Under the pieces are notes generated by a model. It was not told where the DNA came from, searched no databases, and saw nothing but the letters and a program-made list of their open reading frames with translations. Made by a program: the position numbers and the translations under genes. Of a DNA stretch of 12,748 nucleotides, positions 1-4,703 are shown one piece after another; the first letter of the stretch is position 1; the number at the start of each line of letters is the position of its first letter. This stretch comes from DASXTB01 sp036505615 (GTDB lineage: Bacteria; Acidobacteriota; UBA6911; JACQSX01), in contig DASXTB010000139.1 in assembly GCA_036505615.1 (NCBI GenBank), forward strand, positions 1 to 12,748, given 5' to 3'.

Positions 1-48
1 GGCGGGACAAACTGGTGGAAATCAAAAGGCAAGGCAAAGGAGGACGAA

Positions 49-414
49 ATGGCAAATCCATTTGTGCACGTCGAGCTGAATACGACAGATGTCAACAGGG
101 CCAAGAAATTCTATGGACAGTTATTCGACTGGAAACTTGAAGACCAGGAGATGGGTGCTAGCGGTATTTACACCACAATCAAGGTCGGCGATGGGACAGG
201 CGGCGGACTACTTAAAAATCCGATGCCCGGCGTCCCTTCGTTCTGGCTGGCTTATGTTCTGGTGGACGACATCGGTGCGGCGACGAAGAAAGCGAAGTCA
301 ATCGGAGCGAAGATCGTGAAGGACTCGATCGAAGTACCGGATATGGGTTGGTTCAGCATCATTGCCGATCCTACCGGCGCCGCTTTAGGACTGTGGCAAG
401 CAAAGAAAGCTTGA
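49..414 (+). CDS. VOC (glyoxalase/bleomycin-resistance fold) family protein
   Basis: A 121-residue single-domain protein of the vicinal-oxygen-chelate superfamily. The N-terminal FVHVELNTTDVNRAKKFY (residues 5-22) is the usual first beta strand and helix, and the C-terminal half has the second module with a WFSIIADPTGAALGLWQ ending. His7 is in the position of a first metal ligand, but the Glu usually found in the last strand is not obvious (the motif runs ALGLW), so classical glyoxalase I activity is doubtful. Proteins of this length act as small-molecule binding or modifying enzymes, and the substrate cannot be read from sequence. The start is well supported: an AAGGAGG ribosome binding site lies at about 37-43, a few bases before ATG. 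It stands alone on the + strand, convergent with the next gene, and looks intact. Confidence 0.9.
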   Translation: MANPFVHVELNTTDVNRAKKFYGQLFDWKLEDQEMGASGIYTTIKVGDGTGGGLLKNPMPGVPSFWLAYVLVDDIGAATKKAKSIGAKIVKDSIEVPDMGWFSIIADPTGAALGLWQAKKA

Positions 415-445
415 AGGCGTCGAGTGAGGAGACTAGTGTGCTTTG

Positions 446-1135
446 CTACCTCGGCGGCCCGCGACCGTTTGGAACGTTATGAAAGCTCAATGCACCCGCA
501 GAACTGCGACCGGCACAACGATAGTGCCAGTTCGTACCCGCACTTCCGTATCGTATGTGGTGAAAGCCTTGGTCGGTTGAAATATTCGTGGAAGTGAAGT
601 AAACAACCTTGCGCGCCATCAATCCACACGTCAGCCTGTAATACAGTGGCAGGTAATTCCTGCCGCCGAAAAAGTAAACGCTCTCGTCATGGGCGATATC
701 GGACTCGGTGAGATGAGCGAAATCCGAAAACGGGTCAGTCTTGGTGCGTCGCTTCCATGGCTCGCCCTGCGACGAAAATGTTATGTCATACTCAGGGAGA
801 AGAAAGTCGGACCTGATCAAACCCCAGCCGGCAGATAAAATGAATAGGCTTTCAGGTCCAATGTGGTTGAGTAACCTTCTGTATACGGGCGGAGAGTATA
901 AATCTGCAGCTCCAAGAAGATGATCAGGATTGTCGGCGCGTCGGTTGTACGTGAGGAGATGGGTTCTCCACGAGTTCGACATCGAAGGGATCATGTCGTC
1001 CGGGCGAAACAGCGCCCGCGAACTGGCCTCTTCGTGGAGCTCCGGATGCGCTACGAATTTGACGCGCCGACCGTTCATACTAAAGCTGCCAGCCGTTTGA
1101 TCCTTTGTGGCGCTGCATTGAATCACGACCTTCAT
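446..1135 (-). CDS. DUF6884/YaaA-like protein of unknown function
   Basis: About 229 residues from ATG at 1135. The N-terminus MKVVIQCSATKD and the central LFILSAGWGLI (the strand that carries 'LSAxxGL' in the DUF6884/YaaA superfamily) followed by YDITFS are the features I recognise, and a TNWHY motif near the C-terminus also looks conserved. The function of this group is not established; relatives are often found in accessory and defence-like contexts, which I recall rather than show here. An upstream TTG (1156) would add seven residues, but the family normally begins directly with M-x-V-V-I-Q-C, so ATG 1135 is preferred. Neither start has a clear Shine-Dalgarno. A GTTAGGC core site lies 24 bases upstream (1160-1166), the spacing expected between an integron core site and a cassette ORF. 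No attC is visible beyond its 3' end, and the last 15-20 residues look unlike a conserved terminus, so the end may be altered. Confidence 0.6.
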   Translation of the reverse strand: MKVVIQCSATKDQTAGSFSMNGRRVKFVAHPELHEEASSRALFRPDDMIPSMSNSWRTHLLTYNRRADNPDHLLGAADLYSPPVYRRLLNHIGPESLFILSAGWGLIRSDFLLPEYDITFSSQGEPWKRRTKTDPFSDFAHLTESDIAHDESVYFFGGRNYLPLYYRLTCGLMARKVVYFTSTNISTDQGFHHIRYGSAGTNWHYRCAGRSSAGALSFHNVPNGRGPPR

Positions 1136-1159
1136 GGAAGCGTCATTCCACGACAAGCG

Positions 1160-1178
1160 GCCTAACTTAAATTAGACG
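1160..1178 (-). other. Collapsed attC-like site (core GTTAGGC plus adjacent GTCTAAT)
   Basis: On the - strand GTCTAAT and GTTAGGC stand five bases apart (TTTAA between). GTTAGGC matches the integron R' core GTTRRRY, and GTCTAAT resembles the opposite R'' box with the stop codon TAA of the upstream ORF embedded, as in the full site at 2274-2362. The central arms of a normal attC (57 bp or more) are missing. I read it as a deletion remnant; a short GGCAGC/GCTGCC hairpin sits immediately beside it. Confidence 0.4.
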
Positions 1179-1483
1179 GCAGCCGTTGGTGCTGCCAACT
1201 CCCACTCCACGATCAAGAATGCATCCGGATTCAAACCCACGCGAAGCCCCGCGGCTAACCATTGCCGCTGCGATTCTCGGATCTGATCCCTGGCATGGCG
1301 TTTGGCCTCAGCGAACACGTAAAGTTGGGCCCTCGCCAGCAAAACACATCCCAGCAACGTGCGCCCTTCTCTGCAACTGTGCGAATGCACTCCAGGAGAT
1401 TGGCTGGCGCTGCTGGAAGAGAAACGTTCTTTGACTCGCGCCAATAGGACTTCCGATAGCGGCGTCCAAGAGAATCCACCCAA
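1172..1483 (-). pseudogene. Unrecognised cassette ORF tail
   Basis: An open frame whose last 50 or so residues (from about AEAKRHARDQIRESQRQW to FLIVEWELA) look like genuine helical protein followed by a strand, with charge and spacing unlike the rest of the frame. I do not recognise a family. Its first half overlaps, in another frame, the decayed end of the brnT remnant and looks non-coding (Ser-rich, no start with a ribosome site). Its TAA stop at 1172 falls in the collapsed attC-like box, as expected for a cassette ORF. The most likely reading is the 3' part of a cassette gene fused to the brnT remnant by deletion. Confidence in expression is low. Confidence 0.3.
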
Positions 1484-1698
1484 ACACCCTCCCAGCCGAC
1501 TGCCTATGAGACACGATGATCAGGCGCCGCTTCGCAGATAGCCCCGTCGTGATGTAACGGCCTTCATCTAGGGAGTGGTCAGGATCATCGATGGTTAGTG
1601 CGAGTGGATCGCCGAACACTGTAGAACCCTTCATCGAAAGAGACCCGGTGCTTTGCCAGGTTAGCGGCGGCTTTCTTGGGATCCCACTCAAATTGTAC
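1440..1698 (-). pseudogene. brnT: brnT-like toxin pseudogene (type II toxin-antitoxin)
   Basis: Two frames together spell a BrnT ribonuclease-toxin. The first frame begins VQFEWDPKKAAANLAKH, then VSFDE; the second continues STVFGDPLALTIDDPDHS and GRYITTGLSAKRRLIIVSH. These are the characteristic BrnT elements (FEWDPxKxxxNxxKHGVSF, VFxDPxxxxxxD, R-x(2)-x-G). An extra G in the run near 1622-1632 shifts the frame between them, the expected start codon reads GTA instead of ATG/GTG, and after VSH the remaining C-terminal third (normally an RIISARxA-type strand) is recognisable only in fragments. No brnA antitoxin follows. A GTTAGAC core site lies seven bases before the first codon, so the gene was probably carried as an integron cassette. 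It is non-functional as read, unless the indel is a sequencing error. Confidence 0.7.
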
Positions 1699-1704
1699 GC
1701 CTCA

Positions 1705-1711
1705 GTCTAAC
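1705..1711 (-). other. Isolated integron core site GTTAGAC
   Basis: GTTAGAC on the - strand fits the GTTRRRY consensus of integron cassette boundaries and sits directly before the brnT remnant. It lies 37 bases beyond the core site of the attC at 1749-1840, so the piece between them is probably the 3' rump of another deleted cassette. A seven-base match alone is weak; its position is what makes it credible. Confidence 0.4.
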
Positions 1712-1748
1712 ACGCAGAATTTCAGGGAGCGGCTCGGCAACGATGACG

Positions 1749-1840
1749 GCCTAACGGATTTGCCGATAACCTGCACCGAACGAAGCGAGGGAACCGCTGC
1801 AGGACGCGTGAGCGGCGACGGGTTCATCGGCGTGTTAGGC
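1749..1840 (-). repeat. attC-like recombination site 2
   Basis: A 92-bp imperfect palindrome bounded by GCCTAAC and GTTAGGC, the perfect complementary pair of integron R boxes. Inside, GCCGATAACC on one arm pairs with a GCCGATGAACC equivalent on the other, leaving one unpaired base, the kind of extrahelical nucleotide that the integron integrase uses to recognise the folded strand. The stop codon TAA of the membrane-protein gene lies within the R box at 1834-1840, as is typical for cassette ORFs. Size is inside the usual attC range (about 57-141 bp). Confidence 0.65.
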
Positions 1841-2086
1841 GGCCTTCGAATCATCACGTAATCTGTGTCTAGCCAACGCTCCGAGCAGCATGCCCGCGAC
1901 AACGACAGCACCGATAACCACTGGCAACAGTGTCATCCACGCATGATTGGTGCTGGTCAGAAGATGCCCGATCTCCAGAAGGACGGAACCAAGGGAGACC
2001 GCTGCCATGGTCACGAATCCTCGCCGAGTTATTCCCAGGAAAGATCCCAGCGTCACACCCAAAGCCGCAAAGACAATCACAGTCAT
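1835..2086 (-). CDS. Small membrane protein of an integron cassette
   Basis: 83 residues with two to three predicted membrane segments: roughly 1-18 (MTVIVFAALGVTLGSFLG), 24-43 and 49-71 (MTLLPVVIGAVVVAGMLLG), ending in a basic cytoplasmic-type tail. I do not recognise a family. The start at ATG 2086 is chosen because AAGGAG at 2091-2096 lies just before it; the longer frame from further upstream has no such signal. The ATG overlaps the stop of the preceding HNH-type fragment in an ATGA junction, which suggests translational coupling. The TAA stop is embedded in the attC site that follows. It is the clearest intact ORF of the cassette zone; small integral membrane proteins are common integron cargo. 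Confidence 0.65.
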   Translation of the reverse strand: MTVIVFAALGVTLGSFLGITRRGFVTMAAVSLGSVLLEIGHLLTSTNHAWMTLLPVVIGAVVVAGMLLGALARHRLRDDSKAA

Positions 2087-2259
2087 GGTTCTCCTTCCAT
2101 TCTGGCGCTGACCAATTCCAGCCAAAGGTTAGGGCTATGTTTCTTTCTGATCTCCCTCCCATAAAATTGGCGCGGTGGCACGTGATCAAAGTCAGCATTG
2201 TCGCCCAGTGGCTCACAACATAGATAACACACGCGAACTGTCGGTGACTTTATTTTCAT
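2083..2259 (-). pseudogene. Truncated HNH-endonuclease-like ORF
   Basis: 58 residues from ATG 2259. VCYLCCEPLG (a C-x2-C knuckle) followed by DFDHVPPRQFYG is the N-terminal signature of HNH-type proteins annotated as HNH endonucleases, where CxxC and the DH pair belong to the zinc/beta-beta-alpha region. The family is normally far longer (over 150 residues); here homology-like sequence stops after about residue 45 (near KKHSPNL) and the frame ends in ATGA with the membrane protein. The ATG lies 14 bases from the GTTAGGC core of the upstream attC, the usual cassette geometry. I read it as a cassette gene cut by an internal deletion that now acts, at most, as a leader ORF for the membrane protein. 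Confidence 0.5.
2091..2096 (-). promoter_or_regulatory. Ribosome binding site AAGGAG of the cassette membrane protein
   Basis: AAGGAG on the - strand, four bases before ATG 2086. It decides the start of the membrane protein and lies inside the coding sequence of the upstream HNH-type fragment. Confidence 0.6.
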
Positions 2260-2273
2260 GATCCAGTTTAGCA

Positions 2274-2362
2274 GCCTAACTGTAGGCATCAGCCGCGCGC
2301 CAGGAAATCTATCAATCCAAGGGAATCGCGGTGGCGCGGCGGCTGGATGCCCATGATTAGAT
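2274..2362 (-). repeat. attC-like recombination site 1 (end of the hicBA cassette)
   Basis: An 89-bp imperfect inverted repeat. On the + strand the arm GGCATCAGCCGCGCGCCA (2285-2302) pairs completely with TGGCGCGG..GGATGCC (2332-2351) except for two extra bases on the second arm, giving an 18-bp stem with two extrahelical nucleotides. The outer boxes are GCCTAAC (2274-2280) and a degenerate ATTAGAT (2356-2362) that contains the hicA stop codon. Layout, size and extrahelical bases are those of an integron attC, oriented so that cassettes are read on the - strand. Confidence 0.7.
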
Positions 2363-2551
2363 ATTAGCGGGTTCGGGCACCTGAAGATCGCGACAAATCC
2401 TGCGCGCCAGAAACTCATCGATTTCACGATGCCGCGGAACCGTCGATGTCTTTCGAGCCGACCGATTCACGTAGACGGTGTGATTGCTGCCTTAACGAAG
2501 AAATTCGCAACCGTGCCGCTCTAAGTGGCGGATCAGGTCGCGTCGCTTCAT
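2357..2551 (-). pseudogene. hicA: hicA toxin pseudogene with an internal stop
   Basis: The frame from ATG 2551 reads MKRRDLIRHLERHGCEFLR, stop, then GSNHTVYVNRSARKTSTV, PRHREIDEFLARRICRDL. This is a full-length HicA mRNA interferase (about 64 residues, double-stranded-RNA-binding-like fold) with the active-site His in the GSNHTVY segment preserved. Codon 20, normally Glu or a similar residue, is TAA. The ATG overlaps the hicB stop (ATGA), the normal coupling of antitoxin-first hicBA cassettes. The final TAA lies in the R'' box of the attC that follows. As read it makes only a 19-residue peptide and is inactive; one base change would restore it. Confidence 0.8.
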
Positions 2552-2771
2552 TTTGACGATATCGGAAGGGGTTCTCGGCTGACTTGGCGGCCCTGAAGGG
2601 ATTCTTCTGTGAGTACACGGTTAGCCTCGAGGACTAGCTCGACGGCCTCTTGAAGATTCGATCTCGCTCCTCAAGCGTCGCTCCCTGCGTGTTTGCGCCA
2701 GGCAACTCTTCAACGAATCCGATATAGCCCTCTGGCACTTTCTCAAAAACCGCAGTTAATTTCATGTGCAT
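2548..2771 (-). pseudogene. hicB: hicB antitoxin pseudogene with a frameshift
   Basis: Reading from ATG 2765 (or ATG 2771 two codons earlier): MKLTAVFEKVPEGYIGFVEE, then LPGANTQGATLEERD, the partly degraded RNase-H-like domain of HicB with the G-Y-x-x-x-V-x-E-L-P-G-x-x-T-x-G core. One missing base near 2656-2660 shifts the frame; beyond it LQEAVELVLEANRVL and the terminal PLPISSK continue the family to its end. Length after repair (about 70-75 residues) is normal. It leads the hicBA pair in the - direction and its TGA overlaps the hicA ATG. No strong ribosome site precedes it. Both partners are broken, so loss of the antitoxin is not lethal. Confidence 0.75.
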
Positions 2772-2829
2772 TGCGAATCCGGTGGCTCCATTCTACCACT
2801 GTCTGAAGCCCAAACGACATCCCATGGGA

Positions 2830-2934
2830 TTAGTCTCCAACGAATGTTCCATCGGGCCCAATAGTCAGTCGCCGTTGCGAATTATCTGCGATGAACCCAG
2901 ATCGTGAGGCAAGAAAGCCGACACCATGATGCTC
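2830..2934 (-). other. Possible coding remnant in frame after the anti-sigma stop
   Basis: Directly after the TGA of the anti-sigma gene the same frame stays open for 34 codons and ends SGFIADNSQRRLTIGPDGTF, VGD, stop. The segment has a protein-like look (a strand-turn TIGPDGTFVGD), yet it contains no start codon. It could be the 3' remnant of a deleted gene at the edge of the cassette zone, a former C-terminal extension of the anti-sigma protein, or chance. I do not recognise a family. Confidence 0.25.
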
Positions 2935-4074
2935 TCACTTCTTCTCCACCGGCAGCAGCTTCACATTGATCTGCAATTTCTCTCGCTGATGCAGCACAAG
3001 GTCTTGGGAGAATTTCTTGAAGCTCGCGAGTTCCACCTCAACATGAAAGCTGGAGGCTGGCAAACCAATGATCTGAAATCGGCCTTTGTCATCACTGGTT
3101 GCAACAGTGGATAGCCCCGTCTTCAAATCCAGGATCTTTATTCTCGCTCCAGAGAGGGGCTGATCACTGGTATTGGTGACGGCCCCGGAAATGAGATTCT
3201 CCTGAGCTGCCTGATCGAGAGATGACTGCGCTGGCAGCGGCTGGACAGACTTTGCTTGCGCTTCGCCTGCGTGGCCCGACCGGGCGCCACCAGACACTCC
3301 CCCAGCACGCGATTGCGGAGCTTCCGATTTCAATCTCGCCGAAGTCAGGGTCCCCACGGCCGGCGTGAACTTTAAGGCAGCGTTTGTCTCTTCCACAGGC
3401 TGCTTGGGCGGCGGTGGATACGCGGCAGCTTCCTGCTTGAGTGGTTCGAGCGCGGTGGTGTCTCCCGTCTGTTTTTGTGTCGCGTTTGCCCGTAGCTCGT
3501 CGGCCTTCCCCTTCCCGTCGAAAGTTGTTACCGCTGTATTGCTTGATTTGTCTTGCTCACGGCCGCGGCTCGCTTTGATACGATTGTTGGTCCCATGTCT
3601 TTCACTGCTACGACGAAGCTGAACCTGGTCGGTGGCAGTCCGCGACGAAGCTATGTCGGGAGATTCTGGTTTTATGGCGGAATTCTCCTTGCTTTCGTAC
3701 CTTGCTAACTGCGCCCCCGATGGCGTCAACCCATCGCTTTTACGCGTGATGACGGATGTGAGCAAAACCGCCGTCACAAGACACGCTGCTGCAGCCAGCC
3801 CTCCAGCGGCCAGGAACCAGCCCCGAGAAATTCGAGCAGCGCCCCGAAAGCCGAAAGCCTTTTCAATCTCGTTCCGTTGTTGCTGGGAGAGATGCAAACG
3901 AGGTTCTTTCGCCAGTTCTTCTCTCAGAAGCGATGCGGTTTGACGGATTTTTTCAACTTCTTCGCTCAGGGATGAAGATGCGTCCAGTTCCTTCTCCAGC
4001 ACGGCACGTTCTGCCTGGTCCAGTTCTCCCAGAACGTAAGCGGTCAATCTGTCACTCTTTACGTCGTCTTTCAT
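2935..4074 (-). CDS. Membrane anti-sigma-like protein with carboxypeptidase-regulatory-like domain
   Basis: 379 residues. Residues 1-60 (SDRLTAYVLGELDQAERAVL onward) form the helical N-terminal domain seen in anti-sigma and YfbK-type proteins, but without the His-x3-Cys-x2-Cys zinc motif. One membrane segment covers about 86-109. Residues 110-290 are a low-complexity Ala/Ser/Gln/Lys-rich extracytoplasmic linker, and 292-379 form a beta-sandwich carboxypeptidase-regulatory-like domain (SGAVTNTSDQPLSGARIKI, GRFQIIGLP, YxVE-type strands). The family role is to hold the ECF sigma factor at the membrane and release it on an extracytoplasmic signal; the C-terminal domain could be the sensor. The ATG overlaps the sigma stop (ATGA, four bases), so the two are translationally coupled and probably act together. 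The ligand is unknown. Confidence 0.8.
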   Translation of the reverse strand: MKDDVKSDRLTAYVLGELDQAERAVLEKELDASSSLSEEVEKIRQTASLLREELAKEPRLHLSQQQRNEIEKAFGFRGAARISRGWFLAAGGLAAAACLVTAVLLTSVITRKSDGLTPSGAQLARYESKENSAIKPESPDIASSRTATDQVQLRRSSERHGTNNRIKASRGREQDKSSNTAVTTFDGKGKADELRANATQKQTGDTTALEPLKQEAAAYPPPPKQPVEETNAALKFTPAVGTLTSARLKSEAPQSRAGGVSGGARSGHAGEAQAKSVQPLPAQSSLDQAAQENLISGAVTNTSDQPLSGARIKILDLKTGLSTVATSDDKGRFQIIGLPASSFHVEVELASFKKFSQDLVLHQREKLQINVKLLPVEKK

Positions 4075-4622
4075 TTGACCCTCCTTAAAGACTGCCGGGT
4101 CAAGGATGGCTCGGATTTCAAGCTTTGACGAATGGTTTTAAGACCCGTGTGAATGAGGAAGCCGACGTTGCTGACAGACAGCCCTGTCACGCTGCTGATT
4201 TCCCTATAGCTGAGGTCATTTTGAAATTTCAGGCGGATCACTTCCTGTTGATTCTCGGGCAGCATTTCAAGCAACTCCATCAACTGATTGAAGACCTCCC
4301 TTTGCTCCAGCATCACAGAATGTTGCGGACCCTGTGCCGGATGAGCCTCGGTCTCGCCTTTATCCAGAGAAGCCGCGCGCGCCTCCTTCCTTCGCACGTC
4401 AAACGCCCGGTTGCGGCAGACCGTAAACAGCCACGGGGCAATGTGATCGCGCACGCGAGAAAGATCCTTCTCCCGGCAAAGCCGGAGGAAGGTATCCTGC
4501 ACGACGTCGCGCGCCCCTTCCAGATTTCGTACTATCCGAAAAGCATAGCGGACAAGCGGGGCCTCATAGATCTCAAGAACTGACCGCAACCACTCGGCTC
4601 TCGCCGAATCCGTCCTCAGCAT
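4071..4622 (-). CDS. ECF-type RNA polymerase sigma factor
   Basis: 183 residues. Region 2 lies at about 18-80 (YAFRIVRNLEGARDVVQDTF, then LFTVCRNRAFDVRRK, the -10 recognition helix) and region 4 at about 118-170 (LPENQQEVIRLKF, YREISSVTGLSVSNVGFLIH, the helix-turn-helix for the -35 element). Region 3 is absent, as in group 4 (ECF) factors, and the length is normal for them. It directs RNA polymerase to a stress or envelope regulon, usually including its own promoter. ATG 4622 is preceded by an AGGA-type site (about 4626-4633). The downstream anti-sigma gene overlaps it by four bases. Upstream, 81 bases separate it from the M16 gene, so joint transcription with the peptidases is possible. The promoter itself I cannot place. 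Confidence 0.92.
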   Translation of the reverse strand: MLRTDSARAEWLRSVLEIYEAPLVRYAFRIVRNLEGARDVVQDTFLRLCREKDLSRVRDHIAPWLFTVCRNRAFDVRRKEARAASLDKGETEAHPAQGPQHSVMLEQREVFNQLMELLEMLPENQQEVIRLKFQNDLSYREISSVTGLSVSNVGFLIHTGLKTIRQSLKSEPSLTRQSLRRVK

Positions 4623-4703
4623 CCTAGGTCCTGTTTTACTACATCTTCACCTTAGTTAACGTTTGGGGACAGGATTTCTTAGAGAGGCCTGTTGATTTTT
4701 CAG

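Noticed and set aside
1172..1691. The 127-codon - strand frame at 1308-1691 as an intact gene
   Set aside because: Its middle is the second half of BrnT out of frame with the BrnT N-terminus; start and end have no family similarity, so it is a pseudogene segment.
2083..2427. Long version (114 codons) of the HNH-type ORF
   Set aside because: Its first half reads through hicA and the attC in a wrong frame; the plausible start is ATG 2259 just after the core site.
2800..2836. A further attC upstream of hicB (GACTAAT with a GGCTTCA/TGGAGCC stem)
   Set aside because: No GTTRRRY partner lies before the hicB start and the stem is short with a mismatch, so I cannot support it.
4125..4583. 152-codon + strand open frame opposite the sigma factor
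   Set aside because: Antisense to a clear ECF sigma gene, with no recognisable protein features.
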